Shown: positions 1 through 9,325 of the stretch, in pieces
How the letters are laid out: every line of letters begins with the position of its first letter
Position numbering within the stretch: position 1 is the stretch's first letter
Assembly (NCBI RefSeq): GCF_000422505.1
Contig: NZ_KE383866.1
Location: forward strand, 373,106 to 437,105
Reading direction: 5' to 3'
DNA from: Paenibacillus pinihumi DSM 23905 = JCM 16419
Lineage (GTDB): Bacteria > Bacillota > Bacilli > Paenibacillales > Paenibacillaceae
Length of the DNA stretch: 64,000 nucleotides
Notes under the pieces: generated by a model
Database searches by the model: none
What the model was told of the DNA's origin: nothing
Seen by the model: the letters and a program-made list of their open reading frames with translations, nothing else
Made by a program: the position numbers and the translations under genes

Positions 1-1199
1 AACGAATGAAACGGACGGTCCTCCTCTACTTCATACAACGTGTACATCCAGCCCGAAGGCGTCGTACATCGGTCCACGAAGAAATCAATGACCTTTTTCC
101 CCTTGTCCCACCATTCGCCTCCGGCGCGTCTGGCCGTCTCGTATGCAGCATGAATCTGACGGCCTGTGAAGCCGTATTCCAGCACCGTCTGGTAGCTCTC
201 GTGAGGAATGTTGATAAATGAAGCCCCAAAGCCCGAAGGGGCACTACGGTACCCCTTTCGCGGATCAAAATGAAAGAAGAAGCCCGCAGCACCACTTGGC
301 AGCTCCCGGTACGAGTTTCGCAGGGAAACGCTCCGGTATTCCATCGAATCTGTCAAAGAGAATGGCAGACTGACAGGCTCCGGCTTGTTCAGGGCGGCTT
401 TGTGCTTGAACTCATCAAATACCGCTTCATCGAAGCCCCATTGGTTGGAGATGCGCAGCTCGTAGGCGGCCTTAAGCTCGATAACGGCTTCGTCAAGCGG
501 AAAATAGGCCGATACTGGCCGTTGATCAGCACAGAGTGCGACGCTGCGTTCGCCTTCATAATAAGGAAGACATGCCTGATAGCGGACGGTATTGCCTTCC
601 CGGGTGTATCCCAATGAGCCGATATCCGTCCGTTGGGTAAAGCTGGCCTCACGTCCCGGTCTGAACGGCGGCTGTACGAAAGCCGGAAGCTGTGTACGCG
701 ACAGACAAACCGTCGTACCTGTCGAGGAATCATAGCCCAATACCAGCGGGTAGGTCAGTCGGTCATCCATATACATGCGTGTTACATTTTCGCGATGCTG
801 GTCAATCGTTCCATACCAGGTGGACGGCGCGTGAAAGCGGAAGGGCGTCTCCTCCTGAACCGGCTGTACAAAGCCTAGCTGAAGCTGAAAGCCGTCTGTC
901 TGCGCTTGGCTTGTCCTGCCGGACTCCCGTTCGGCTCGCACGGTTCTATGTACCTTGGATGCAGCTCCAGCTGTCCAACTGTCCCGGATATCGAACCGGT
1001 AGCCTCCCTGATGGAATTCACAAGCCGCCAGCCAGTTCCCAGCCTTGATTTCGGTAACCGACTGATATCTCAGACGCTGCACATCGCCTGCCAGGAAAGC
1101 AGCCTCCACCGGATAGGGTACCGCCAGTTCTACTCCTTCGCATTGCTGAAATAGCGGATAATAGCCATCCTCTTCTTTATGAAAAACGATCGAAATCAT
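1..1199 (-). CDS. Unrecognised protein, N-terminal about 399 residues, cut by the left edge
   Basis: An open frame on the minus strand starts at an ATG at 1199-1197 and has no stop before base 1, so the 3' end is missing. The start is well supported: AAGGAGG lies 7 bases upstream. The protein begins MISIVFHKEEDGYYP and has no signal peptide or membrane segment. The first 300 residues read as beta-rich and aromatic, with many Trp, Tyr and Phe. From about residue 365 an amphipathic helix follows (AAYETARRAGGEWWDKGK), as at the start of an alpha/alpha-barrel glycosidase domain. I do not recognise the family. A carbohydrate-active enzyme is a guess from composition and from the many sugar genes nearby. 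Its coding nature is supported by the long stop-free frame and the good ribosome site. Confidence 0.75.
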   Translation of the reverse strand, partial: MISIVFHKEEDGYYPLFQQCEGVELAVPYPVEAAFLAGDVQRLRYQSVTEIKAGNWLAACEFHQGGYRFDIRDSWTAGAASKVHRTVRAERESGRTSQAQTDGFQLQLGFVQPVQEETPFRFHAPSTWYGTIDQHRENVTRMYMDDRLTYPLVLGYDSSTGTTVCLSRTQLPAFVQPPFRPGREASFTQRTDIGSLGYTREGNTVRYQACLPYYEGERSVALCADQRPVSAYFPLDEAVIELKAAYELRISNQWGFDEAVFDEFKHKAALNKPEPVSLPFSLTDSMEYRSVSLRNSYRELPSGAAGFFFHFDPRKGYRSAPSGFGASFINIPHESYQTVLEYGFTGRQIHAAYETARRAGGEWWDKGKKVIDFFVDRCTTPSGWMYTLYEVEEDRPFHS

Positions 1200-1651
1200 A
1201 ATGCGCCTCCTTCATTATATTCCAAAAAAATAAACATGGGGTTATTCTCATCGAGAACGATCAAGGACTTCTGTTCGCCTGTCATGGACGGAGCGGATTG
1301 TATCTATTGATGAAATTTTTAGGCCTTTGGACATAATTGATAGCCGGTCTCGAACATGCCGCGGATAAGATCCGTTGATGGCAGTCGCCCCGGCTATACG
1401 GCCGATGTATATTAAAAATTTATTTACAAAATGTAATCACAAATCGGATCACACAGTAAAATACTGGCTATATTGTTATATCATAACGAACTTTCCGTCA
1501 AATTTCGATTCAATAAACTTACTTTTACTTTGCATTTATTTGACATATTGCCACAAAGCCTGTGCAGAAAATTGTATGCTTAGCAGGTAAAAAGGCATAA
1601 AAAAATCCTATCAGACAACTGATTGGCCCATTTCTAACATCATATTTCCTC
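1200..1651. other. AT-rich intergenic stretch, no gene seen
   Basis: This 450-base stretch separates the partial left-edge gene from the Old Yellow Enzyme gene. It must hold the promoter of the left-edge gene on the minus strand. I found no convincing reading frame, riboswitch or repeat. A possible 71-codon frame on the plus strand lacks a ribosome site and has no coding look. Confidence 0.5.
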
Positions 1652-1699
1652 CAACAAAAAGAAGGCTGACGGTTATCATTGCTTTTTAATCCGGCAGCC
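1652..1699 (-). terminator. Probable rho-independent terminator of the Old Yellow Enzyme gene
   Basis: The arms GGCTGCCGG and CCGTCAGCC pair with one mismatch on the minus strand and are followed by TTCTTTTTG. The hairpin lies just past the stop codon at 1721. Confidence 0.6.
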
Positions 1700-1720
1700 T
1701 CCCCAGCTTTCCCTGAGAGA

Positions 1721-2812
1721 TTAGTATAGCGTCTTTAGCGATTCGGTACTGTACGGCTGCAGATCAGCAAGTTGCTGGTTCCGTATTTTATCTGCCCAGG
1801 CCGGGTCAGTCAGCAGTGCGCGGCCAACCCCGACCAGATCGAACTCTTCATTCCCAAGCATCTCCAGCAGCCGGTCAAAGCCCGAAACCTCCGCATTCTG
1901 TGCAAACTTCGAGCCGATAAACTCCCTGTCCAGCCCGACAGAGCCAACAGTTATCGTCGGAACACCGGTCAGCTTCTTCGTCCACCCTGCCAGATTTAAA
2001 GCCGAGCCTTCAAATTCAGGCTCCCAGTAGCGGCGTGTGGAAGCGTGGAAGATGTCAACGCCTGCATCGGCCAGAGGCGCCAGGAATTGCTCCAGTTCCT
2101 TTGGATTCTGAGCAAGCTTGGCCTCGTAATTCCCCGCCTTCCACTGCGAAAAGCGAAGTACGATCGGGAAATCTTCCCCTACGGCCTTCCGGGATGCCTT
2201 TATGACCTCCACAGCAAAGCGCGTCCGTGCAGCAATATCCCCGCCATACTGATCTGTCCGCTTGTTCGTCTTATCCCAGAAGAACTGATCGATCAGATAA
2301 CCATGCGCGCCATGGAGCTCAATACCATCAAATCCAATCCGTTTTGCATCAGCAGCCGCCTTGGCGTAGGCAGCAATAAGGTCGGCAATTTCCGCCTCGC
2401 CCAGCGGCTCTGCAACCTGCTCTCCTGCCAGCGACAAGCCGGAAGGACCGACCGGCAGCGCCTCGGGATTTGGCAGATCCCCCGGCTTGCGTACAAGGCC
2501 GATATGCCAGAGCTGGGGAATAATTTTGCCTCCGGCAGCATGTACAGCCTCTACCGTCTTGGACCAGCCTGCCAATGCCTCCTCCCCGTGGAAATTCGGC
2601 CAGTTCGGATTGGAACCGGCAGCAGGGTGATTTATCAGTGTGCCTTCAGTTACAATCAATCCTACGCCGTGAGCCGCTCTGCGCGCATAATAAGCAGCTA
2701 CATCATCACCCGGAACTCCGTCCGGTGAAAAACCGCGGGTCATGGGTGCCATTACGATACGATTGGACAATTGCAAATTTCCTGCAGTGAATGGGGTGAA
2801 CAAATTGGTCAT
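1721..2812 (-). CDS. Old Yellow Enzyme family NADH:flavin oxidoreductase
   Basis: The 363-residue cytosolic protein is an FMN-dependent ene-reductase of the Old Yellow Enzyme family, which reduces activated C=C bonds or nitro compounds with NAD(P)H. The N-terminus (LFTPFTAGNLQLSNRIVMAP, then MTRG) is the family's strand 1 region. The substrate pair is visible as HGAHGYLIDQFF, an H-x-x-H version rather than H-x-x-N, and NKRTDQYGG follows as usual. The C-terminal phosphate-binding part is VGVGRALLTDP. Length fits the family. AAGGAGG lies 11 bases before ATG. It appears to be a single-gene unit, with its own terminator and the HAD gene well upstream. The physiological substrate cannot be read from sequence. 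Confidence 0.9.
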   Translation of the reverse strand: MTNLFTPFTAGNLQLSNRIVMAPMTRGFSPDGVPGDDVAAYYARRAAHGVGLIVTEGTLINHPAAGSNPNWPNFHGEEALAGWSKTVEAVHAAGGKIIPQLWHIGLVRKPGDLPNPEALPVGPSGLSLAGEQVAEPLGEAEIADLIAAYAKAAADAKRIGFDGIELHGAHGYLIDQFFWDKTNKRTDQYGGDIAARTRFAVEVIKASRKAVGEDFPIVLRFSQWKAGNYEAKLAQNPKELEQFLAPLADAGVDIFHASTRRYWEPEFEGSALNLAGWTKKLTGVPTITVGSVGLDREFIGSKFAQNAEVSGFDRLLEMLGNEEFDLVGVGRALLTDPAWADKIRNQQLADLQPYSTESLKTLY

Positions 2813-2965
2813 GTTGGGATAAGCCTCCTTATAATTATTATGCCTATAGAATTAATCGGATTTTATTGAAATACAAGTGGCCATTCATCCGGCCTGTGTA
2901 CTTAAAATTACTATAAATTACCTTATAGGCGAAAGTCAAATCTATTCTTTGGCCTGCAACGCAAC

Positions 2966-2995
2966 AATGCGGCTCCTCTGGGAGGCAGCCGCATT
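2966..2995 (-). terminator. Hairpin after the HAD gene, weak terminator
   Basis: AATGCGGCT and AGCCGCATT form a perfect 9-bp stem. On the minus strand it is followed only by TTGTTG, so the U-tract is poor. Position just past the HAD stop codon suits a terminator. Confidence 0.5.
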
Positions 2996-3029
2996 TCACA
3001 GAAAATCATTATGTATGGCGTTCGTTCTC

Positions 3030-3713
3030 TTATCTGTCATGTTTCCTTGTCAATAGCGGCTCCGCATCAAGAATCTGATCCACAATGTAATCCGGGGCCA
3101 GCTCTCCGTCCGGAGGCTGCTGTACTCTCGCAAATCCCTGTTTGACCCAAATAGCATGGAGTCCAAGTTCACGGGCCGGAATAATATCATTGTCGATCCG
3201 GTCTCCGATCATGACCGCCTGCTCGGGACGACAGTCCGCTTCCTTCAACGCCCAGTGGAAAAACCGGGGATCAGGCTTGTTCATGCCCAATTCGGCGGAT
3301 GAACCCATCAGGCTAAAATAGGAATCGAGATTGTAGCCCTTGAGACGATCCAGCGTGCCAAGACTCTGATTCGCAATGACTCCCAGCTTATAACTGGCTG
3401 ACAGCCGCTTCAGCATCGGCTCGACGCCTGGGAATGGCTGCTCCAGCTGTTTATTATATTTGACCCCTTCCCGAATGGCATGCCAATGCTCCGGCGAAGA
3501 AACAATCTCCTCCAGAACCGGTTTAATCGGTATCTCCGTCATTTCGCGAAAATAATGGGACAGCCGCTCACACATGGCATCCCGGGAGATCGGATAGCCA
3601 AGACGGTTGGCATTGCGGACATATTGGCCGATGACATCTTCAGCAGCTGCAGATTCGTCCAGCAGCGTATCGCCAAGGTCAAAAAATATCCACTTGATGC
3701 GAGTCAGATCCAT
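3030..3713 (-). CDS. HAD superfamily hydrolase
   Basis: This 227-residue cytosolic protein carries the four HAD motifs: I is FFDLGDTLLDE, with nucleophile and acid/base aspartates but Gly in the usual Phe position. Motif II is around VIANQS, III is the lysine in GMNKPDPRFF, and IV is MIGDRIDNDI. The cap is helical, as in the haloacid dehalogenase/phosphoglycolate phosphatase (YjjG/YfnB-like) branch. I chose ATG at 3713 because AAGGGAG lies 8 bases upstream; the frame is open 8 codons further but has no ribosome site there. The substrate is unknown, with nucleotides or sugar phosphates being typical. Confidence 0.88.
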   Translation of the reverse strand: MDLTRIKWIFFDLGDTLLDESAAAEDVIGQYVRNANRLGYPISRDAMCERLSHYFREMTEIPIKPVLEEIVSSPEHWHAIREGVKYNKQLEQPFPGVEPMLKRLSASYKLGVIANQSLGTLDRLKGYNLDSYFSLMGSSAELGMNKPDPRFFHWALKEADCRPEQAVMIGDRIDNDIIPARELGLHAIWVKQGFARVQQPPDGELAPDYIVDQILDAEPLLTRKHDR

Positions 3714-3838
3714 TTTGCGGGCTCCCTTCTTTTTCAAAAAGCAACGTTGTATCCGGTATCATTAAAATAATTATCATTATAAACATTTCTTTTTTGGGCG
3801 GTCAAGCCAGCCCGGCCTGCTTCCGCAAAGTTCCATCA

Positions 3839-4678
3839 TCATTTAGACAGCTCGACAAAGCCTTCGCCAAATACATCCCTTACATCGTGAATGGTCAGGA
3901 ATGCATCCTTATCTGCCGTCTTGACAATCTTTTTGAGTGTTGAAACTTCCTGCTTGCTGATGACAATGTAGAGCACTTCCTTTGATTCCTTGGAGTAATA
4001 CCCTTTCCCTTGCAGTACTGTAACCCCCCGGTTCATCACCAGATTCACCTGCTCGGCAATCACGTCCTGATGCCGCGAAATGATCGTCACAGCCTTCTTC
4101 GGATTAAGACCTTCAATGATAAAGTCCATCACCTTGGTTGCAATATACAGCATGACAATCGTCAGCATCAGCCGCTCTGCCCCAATAATAAAGTAGGAAC
4201 AGAATACTACGATTAAGTCGAAAAACAGCAGCGCATAGCTGATGTTCCAATCCAGCACCTTGTGCGCAATCCGCGCCAGGATCGTCGTCCCCGCCGTGCT
4301 TCCGCCGGCACGGATAATAATTCCAATACCCGCCCCGCCCAGTACACCGCCAAAAATTGCATTCACCATCAGTTCATCGGAAGCAACATTCCAGTCCTTC
4401 GTCAGATGCAGAAACAAGGAGTTCAGAACCACGGCAACAATCGTGTAGACAATCGCCCGCTTGTCCAAAAATTTATACCCGACCACCAACAAAAAAGAAT
4501 TGATAATCAAATTGACAAGCCCTGGGGACCACTGATACAAATAATACAATATAATAGTAATTCCCGTGACGCCGCCTTCGCCAAGATCATTCGGAATGAC
4601 GAACAAATTGACCGCCAGCGCAAACAAAAACGCCCCGATTACTAATGAAATCGAGTCATTCGCTATTCTTTTCCACAT
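3839..4678 (-). CDS. yitT: YitT family membrane protein
   Basis: The 279-residue protein matches the YitT family: five to six hydrophobic segments over residues 1-190 and a C-terminal soluble DUF2179 domain (about 200-279, including VVLQGKGYYSKESK-like text and the final HDVRDVFGEGF). The family motifs GEGGVTGI, and GGSTAGTTI in the middle of the membrane part, are visible. Function of the family is poorly known; membrane transport has been suggested. The gene stands alone, divergent from the response regulator at 4904, with about 200 bases between them. Confidence 0.88.
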   Translation of the reverse strand: MWKRIANDSISLVIGAFLFALAVNLFVIPNDLGEGGVTGITIILYYLYQWSPGLVNLIINSFLLVVGYKFLDKRAIVYTIVAVVLNSLFLHLTKDWNVASDELMVNAIFGGVLGGAGIGIIIRAGGSTAGTTILARIAHKVLDWNISYALLFFDLIVVFCSYFIIGAERLMLTIVMLYIATKVMDFIIEGLNPKKAVTIISRHQDVIAEQVNLVMNRGVTVLQGKGYYSKESKEVLYIVISKQEVSTLKKIVKTADKDAFLTIHDVRDVFGEGFVELSK

Positions 4679-4879
4679 TTACCATCAACCTCGCGTTCCG
4701 CAATCATCCCTTAATCATACATCATTTCAGGACTTCCCTGCAATCCTCTCGTACCCGCCTCATCGAGGCTCTGACTTCTTATGACCACTTTCTATAAAAC
4801 ATAATGCAGGAACTGGCCCCTATGAAAAGATGGTTGGAAGTTCCAGACACAACTTCATATGAACTTCAGATTCGGCGTG

Positions 4880-4885
4880 TATAAT
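4880..4885 (+). promoter_or_regulatory. Candidate -10 box (TATAAT) of the two-component operon
   Basis: A perfect TATAAT lies 18 bases before the TTG at 4904. No good -35 is seen at 17 bases. If transcription starts near 4892, the upstream in-frame ATG at 4859 would not be transcribed, which supports the TTG start. Confidence 0.45.
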
Positions 4886-4903
4886 GATTGCGGGGTGAGA
4901 AAG

Positions 4904-5566
4904 TTGAACAAACATATTTTAGTGATGGAAGATGATGCCGCCATCCGGCAGCTGCTGGAGCAGTTCTTGTCCTCGCAAGGCTATAACGTAACGGCTGCCG
5001 CAGACGGTGTGGAAGGGCTGGAGATGTGGGACAAAGCTGAGTATGATCTGGTCATCTCCGACGTCATGATGCCGAATCTGAACGGTCATGATGTAGTCCG
5101 CATACTTAGACAGCAATCAAACGTTCCAATAATATTGCTGACAGCGCTCAATGAGGAGCATCAGCAAGTTGAAGGCTTCGAAATCGGCATTGATGATTAT
5201 ATGACCAAACCCTTTTCCTACCGGGTACTGATCAAACGGGTAGAAGCTGTGCTTCGCCGCTCCCATCCTGTTCCCGCCGGAAGCTGGATCGAATTCCAGG
5301 ACATGCGCCTGGATCTGGATTCCTATAACGCTTATGTAAGCGGCGAGCCTGTCAGCCTGACAACGAAGGAATTTGAAATTCTCAAAATGCTGATTATGCA
5401 AGCCGGAAAAATTGTAACCCGGGAGCAGCTGCTGGATACGGTCTGGGGCTACGATTATTACGGGGACAACCGGATTATTGATACGCACCTGAAAAACATC
5501 CGCAAAAAAACGAACAGCATGTTCATTAAAACCGTGAAAGGAGTCGGGTACAAACTTGAACGCTAA
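4904..5566 (+). CDS. OmpR/PhoB-family response regulator
   Basis: The 220-residue DNA-binding regulator has a receiver domain (residues 2-118) with acidic pair MEDDAA, phosphoacceptor Asp53 in VISDVMMPN, Thr in LLTALN and Lys in DDYMTKPF. A winged-helix Trans_reg_C domain follows (about 130-220), with TTKEFEILKMLI and the end VKGVGYKLER. I place the start at TTG 4904 (NKHILVMEDD), preceded by GGGGTGAG, rather than at ATG 4859, which would add 15 unusual residues and lies before the likely transcription start. It overlaps the kinase gene by 11 bases, so the two are translationally coupled. The kinase is its partner; the signal is unknown. Confidence 0.92.
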   Translation: MNKHILVMEDDAAIRQLLEQFLSSQGYNVTAAADGVEGLEMWDKAEYDLVISDVMMPNLNGHDVVRILRQQSNVPIILLTALNEEHQQVEGFEIGIDDYMTKPFSYRVLIKRVEAVLRRSHPVPAGSWIEFQDMRLDLDSYNAYVSGEPVSLTTKEFEILKMLIMQAGKIVTREQLLDTVWGYDYYGDNRIIDTHLKNIRKKTNSMFIKTVKGVGYKLER

Positions 5567-7118
5567 CCAGTCACTCTTCTCTGCCCTGCGAAGCACCATT
5601 GCTTTCAAAGTTTTCGGACTTACTGCAGGCATATTGCTGCTGTTTTCAATCATCACCTACCTCGTTATTTTCACACTGCTGCCGCATACTTACAAAGACT
5701 ATAAGCAGCAACAGCTGGAAAATGAAGTCGACCATTTCATCACTTCAATCGAAGGTCTGCCGGATAAGGACGTTGAGCAGGCCTTTAATAAATTAAGGGA
5801 GCAGACCCGCGCTTTTATTACGATTTCTGACGGGGCTGACCAGATTCTCGCTCCGCATATAGAGTCGGGTTATGCAATAGCCATTTCTGAGGCTGGAGGA
5901 GCCCTTGGAGGGACCCTTACACCCGCTGAATACTCTGATGGGGCAAATACAAATACACAAACAAGTGCAAGAGAAGCTCCCATGGTAAGCAGAAGCCTGA
6001 CCTATAAAGGACAACAAGCAAAGCTGCAGGCGACCACGGCTCTCCAGCCGATCGATGAGGCATCCAAAGTTTTAGGGATGCTGGCTCCTTACGTGGCATT
6101 ATTCATACTTATCGCTTCCATTGGGGGATCTTTTTTGTATACATTCCTCATTACAAGACCCATCCGCAAAATTACCGCTTCCGCAAGCCGCATGGCAGAG
6201 CTTGAACTGGATACCCGCATACCGGTTCACTCTTCCGATGAAATCGGAAGGCTGGCGGAAAGCCTCAATATTATGGCTGCCAATCTGAAAGGTTCTATCA
6301 GCGATCTGGAAACAGCCAATGAGCAGCTTCAAATGGAAATGAAGCGCGAACGCGAAGTGGAGACGCGCAGAAGAGAACTGTTCGCCGCTGTGTCGCATGA
6401 ACTGAAATCTCCTTTAACGATTCTAAAAGGGCAGCTGGAGGGGATGCTCTACAAAATCGGCATTTACAAAGACCGTGACGCCTATCTGCACAAGACATTG
6501 GAAGTCGCGGAAGAAATGGAGACGCTTATTGGCGATATCCTGCATGTGGCCAAATCCGACCGCCTGTCTCTCCCCAGCGACGATGAGCTGATCTCCGTGC
6601 AGGATCTTGTTCTTGAGCTATTGGCCAAATATGAGGAACTTGGCATGCAGCGAACGGTTTATTTGCATTCCTCCCTGCCGGCGAGCATGGAGATTAGATC
6701 CGACCGCAAGCTGCTGGAGACCGCCCTGAGCAATGTCATTCATAATGCCATTGTGTACACCAACCCGGGTGAGCAAGTATTTATTAGGCCAATAAGCGGA
6801 GCATACGGTCAGGGCTTTGAAGTTGTGAATACGGGAGCGAAAATCGATCCTTCCAAAATCGGCCGGATCTTCGAGCCCTTCTACCGTCTGGAACAATCAC
6901 GCAACCGCAATACAGGCGGCAGCGGGCTTGGCCTGTACATTACCAAAAACATGCTGCAGCAGCTTGACATCGGTGTTGAAGCCCGTAATACGGATGAAGG
7001 CGTGGCCTTTTCCTTTTACTTTCCGGAAGCGGCAATTACATTCAAATCACACCCAGTCTCCATACCATCTCCAGATACGCAGGCTAAACTTGTTCTTGTA
7101 AGACAAACCACAACTTAA
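5556..7118 (+). CDS. Membrane sensor histidine kinase
   Basis: The 520-residue kinase partners the preceding regulator. TM1 spans about residues 17-40, an extracellular sensor follows to about 170, and TM2 spans about 175-200. A HAMP domain comes next (ITRPIRKITASASRMAEL), then HisKA with His281 in AVSHELKSP and HATPase with N box NAIVYTNP and G box GGSGLGLYI. The start is TTG at 5556, with AAAGGAG about 12 bases upstream inside the regulator gene. The sensor domain has no recognisable fold by eye. The next gene begins 16 bases after the stop, its ribosome site overlapping the end of this gene, so the secreted repeat protein may be part of the same signalling unit. Confidence 0.92.
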   Translation: MNANQSLFSALRSTIAFKVFGLTAGILLLFSIITYLVIFTLLPHTYKDYKQQQLENEVDHFITSIEGLPDKDVEQAFNKLREQTRAFITISDGADQILAPHIESGYAIAISEAGGALGGTLTPAEYSDGANTNTQTSAREAPMVSRSLTYKGQQAKLQATTALQPIDEASKVLGMLAPYVALFILIASIGGSFLYTFLITRPIRKITASASRMAELELDTRIPVHSSDEIGRLAESLNIMAANLKGSISDLETANEQLQMEMKREREVETRRRELFAAVSHELKSPLTILKGQLEGMLYKIGIYKDRDAYLHKTLEVAEEMETLIGDILHVAKSDRLSLPSDDELISVQDLVLELLAKYEELGMQRTVYLHSSLPASMEIRSDRKLLETALSNVIHNAIVYTNPGEQVFIRPISGAYGQGFEVVNTGAKIDPSKIGRIFEPFYRLEQSRNRNTGGSGLGLYITKNMLQQLDIGVEARNTDEGVAFSFYFPEAAITFKSHPVSIPSPDTQAKLVLVRQTTT

Positions 7119-7133
7119 AGGAGCCTGATCAAG

Positions 7134-7637
7134 ATGAAAAAGAAAATGGTATTACTGGGTGCTGTATTAGCTATCTCTGCCGTAACTGCACAAGCAGCTT
7201 TCGCTGCGCCGAACAATGGAGCTTCTACCGTAAAGCCTTCCCTTGAAGCCGTCAAGGGTCAACCGGATTTCTCTAATGTAAAAGAAGGAACATTCACTAT
7301 TATTGGTCCAGTGTCCGGAGATTTCAAAGGCAAAGGTACTACAGGAGCCGCTAACGGTTCTGAAGCAACACTTCAAGAAACAGATGCGAAGCCCGACTTG
7401 TCCAAGGTCAAAGAAGGCAAAGCCGTAGCCGTCGGCAAAGTGAAAGGCAAACTGAACGGCAACGGAAAAACTCTCCCTGCTCCTGCCAAAGATGGCGATA
7501 AGGGAACAGCAAGCCTTCAGGTAGCAGAGGTTCAGCCCGACTTCTCCAAGTCATTCGACAATATTAAGGAAGGCAAGCTCGAAATTGTGGGCAAAGTATC
7601 CGGCAGCTTCCAGGGAACCACAACAGCCAAAAAGTAA
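7134..7637 (+). CDS. Secreted three-repeat protein of unknown function
   Basis: This 167-residue protein has a clear signal peptide (MKKKMVLLGAVLAIS, cut near AFA-APN). The mature part carries three copies of one motif, roughly x-P-D-[FL]-S-x-[VI]-K-E-G-x-x-x-[VI]-x-G-x-V-x-G-x-x-x-G. The copies start at QPDFSNVKEG (about 43), KPDLSKVKEG (about 85) and QPDFSKSFDNIKEG (about 132). Linkers are Ala/Gly/Thr/Lys rich. The gene follows the histidine kinase by 15 bases with AAAGGAG before ATG, and a terminator closes the unit, so it is most likely co-transcribed with the two-component pair. I do not recognise the family. It could be a wall-associated ligand or a target of the system. Confidence 0.85.
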   Translation: MKKKMVLLGAVLAISAVTAQAAFAAPNNGASTVKPSLEAVKGQPDFSNVKEGTFTIIGPVSGDFKGKGTTGAANGSEATLQETDAKPDLSKVKEGKAVAVGKVKGKLNGNGKTLPAPAKDGDKGTASLQVAEVQPDFSKSFDNIKEGKLEIVGKVSGSFQGTTTAKK

Positions 7638-7665
7638 ACACGTGTTAGCGGCTGATCGTCCATAA

Positions 7666-7724
7666 CCAAAAAAACAGCGGCGCCGCTTCCCTGTACCAAA
7701 GGGATTGCGGCACCGCTGTTTTCT
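7666..7724. terminator. Bidirectional terminator between convergent units
   Basis: AACAGCGG-C-GCCGC and GCGGC-A-CCGCTGTT form a long stem. A-run on the left and T-run on the right allow it to stop both the repeat-protein transcript and the chemoreceptor transcript. Confidence 0.85.
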
Positions 7725-7781
7725 GATTAGGATGATTTAATAAAATGTTGCTCTGATATCCCTTCCGTGCATCCTGGGCGA

Positions 7782-9257
7782 TTAGCGCTTGTCCGCAAGC
7801 TCCTTGAGCTCCGACAGAAGCTGGTCCAGATTCGCGTAACCTTCCACCATCGTCGTAATTTTCCCGTTCTGTGTTTCCATGCTGGCGCACATTTCCTCGA
7901 CGGAGGACATGCTCTGTTCGGTGACAGAAGCGATATGCACCATATCCCCGGCCATATCGTTATACCGTTCTTGGAGCTGTACGGCCGATTCGCCCACCGC
8001 GCAGGTTTGCTCCTTGACAAGCTCCGTATTGCCGGTAATCCTCCCGATCAGCTGTTGTACGTGCCCTGAGGCCTCGCTGCTCGCCGCAACCGCTGTATGG
8101 CCATGCTCAACCTGAGCATGAACCGCATCAATTTGAGATCGGATATCTGTGAGAATTTCCTCGATCTCTGCAGCCGCACTGCGTGAATGGTCCGCCAGCT
8201 TACGCACCTCTGCCGATACGACTACAAATCCTTTGCCATGTTCCCCTGCGCGCGCCGCTTCAATCGCCGCGTTCAGTGCAAGCAAATTCGTCTGTTGGGA
8301 AATATCCGTAATTGTAGCAGCAATCGAGCTCACGCGCTCATTTTGCTCGCTTAGCCTGTTCATCATTTCGACGGTCAAGTCCACCATTTGGCGTACTCTT
8401 GCCATCTCCGCTGCAAGCACATTCATCTGTGCGCTGCTCTCCCCGGTCAGGGCGGCATTATCATCGGATACCTGCTGCAGCTTCGTCATTCCCTCCAGCA
8501 GATGATTGACAGCGTTATGAATCATTTGGGCCGACTGGTTAATATTTAGAATTTTACCTGTCTGTGTCTCAATTGAAGCGGTCATCTCGGTGAAAGCCGC
8601 CGTCACCTCCCGGGAAATTTCCCCGGTCGAATGGACCGTCTGCTTCTGGCTGGTGCTAAATTCATTCAAAACGAGGATCGAGGATTTCAGCTTCGCCAGC
8701 AAGGACTCTGTCAGTTCCTTGGATGCAAGCGCCTCCTGCTGCTCCCTGGTAACCTGCTGCTGCAGGTGCTGGCTGAATCTCGCCGAGAAGGACAACGCCG
8801 CCGTAGCGAAGCCGAGGTATAAATACAGATAGACAAGTGATTCTCCGGCAAACAGCTTTTCCTGCAGAACAGGGTCCAGATACAGATAGGTGCTTACTGC
8901 TGCCCCAAGCACTCCGGTAAAAATAAGCGGCCGGAAGTCGGCATACAGGGTCATGATCGTCAGGTTCACGTAAATGAGAAAGTAAGTGCTGATGACCGGA
9001 TTCGGGTCGGACACGATCAACAGAAGGACGATCGACATCAGAATACAGGGCACCACATACTTGATATAGTTGACCAGTATGCGCCTGTAGGTCATCAATG
9101 TAGCCAGGGCGCACATGATGCCCCCGATACCCGCAAGCATCAGAATCATTTCCAGCTTGAGCCCAATGGCGATATCAGTCAAAATCCCTAGAGCCAGCAG
9201 TGTCCACAAAATTTTAATAAACAATCGGTTGCGTTTGTCAAGCTCAGTGAGCTTCAT
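7782..9257 (-). CDS. Methyl-accepting chemotaxis protein with six-helix membrane N-terminus
   Basis: The 491-residue receptor has about six closely spaced hydrophobic helices in residues 10-185, with no large extracellular ligand domain and no obvious HAMP. A cytoplasmic signalling coiled coil follows, whose conserved hairpin tip reads [20 protein letters not shown]. Repeats of Gln/Glu-rich helix (QTNLL, EVRKLAD) support the MCP call. The start is ATG 9257, with AAGGTGG 8 bases upstream; the frame is open upstream but overlaps the preceding gene. Because the sensor part is all membrane, it may sense a membrane state or a small hydrophobic molecule; this is inference. It follows the acyltransferase-like gene in what looks like a two-gene operon. 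Confidence 0.9.
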   Translation of the reverse strand: MKLTELDKRNRLFIKILWTLLALGILTDIAIGLKLEMILMLAGIGGIMCALATLMTYRRILVNYIKYVVPCILMSIVLLLIVSDPNPVISTYFLIYVNLTIMTLYADFRPLIFTGVLGAAVSTYLYLDPVLQEKLFAGESLVYLYLYLGFATAALSFSARFSQHLQQQVTREQQEALASKELTESLLAKLKSSILVLNEFSTSQKQTVHSTGEISREVTAAFTEMTASIETQTGKILNINQSAQMIHNAVNHLLEGMTKLQQVSDDNAALTGESSAQMNVLAAEMARVRQMVDLTVEMMNRLSEQNERVSSIAATITDISQQTNLLALNAAIEAARAGEHGKGFVVVSAEVRKLADHSRSAAAEIEEILTDIRSQIDAVHAQVEHGHTAVAASSEASGHVQQLIGRITGNTELVKEQTCAVGESAVQLQERYNDMAGDMVHIASVTEQSMSSVEEMCASMETQNGKITTMVEGYANLDQLLSELKELADKR

Positions 9258-9325
9258 GACGAGTTCCACCTTTTCTGTCGGTTGTGTATAATCTTGCACG
9301 TCCCGCTGGCTGAAGACACAGCGGG

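Noticed and set aside
1375-1590. 71-codon plus-strand frame in the left intergenic stretch
   Set aside because: No ribosome site, very AT-rich and low-quality composition.
4859-4903. Upstream ATG start for the response regulator
   Set aside because: It would precede the TATAAT-defined transcription start and adds residues not typical for the family.
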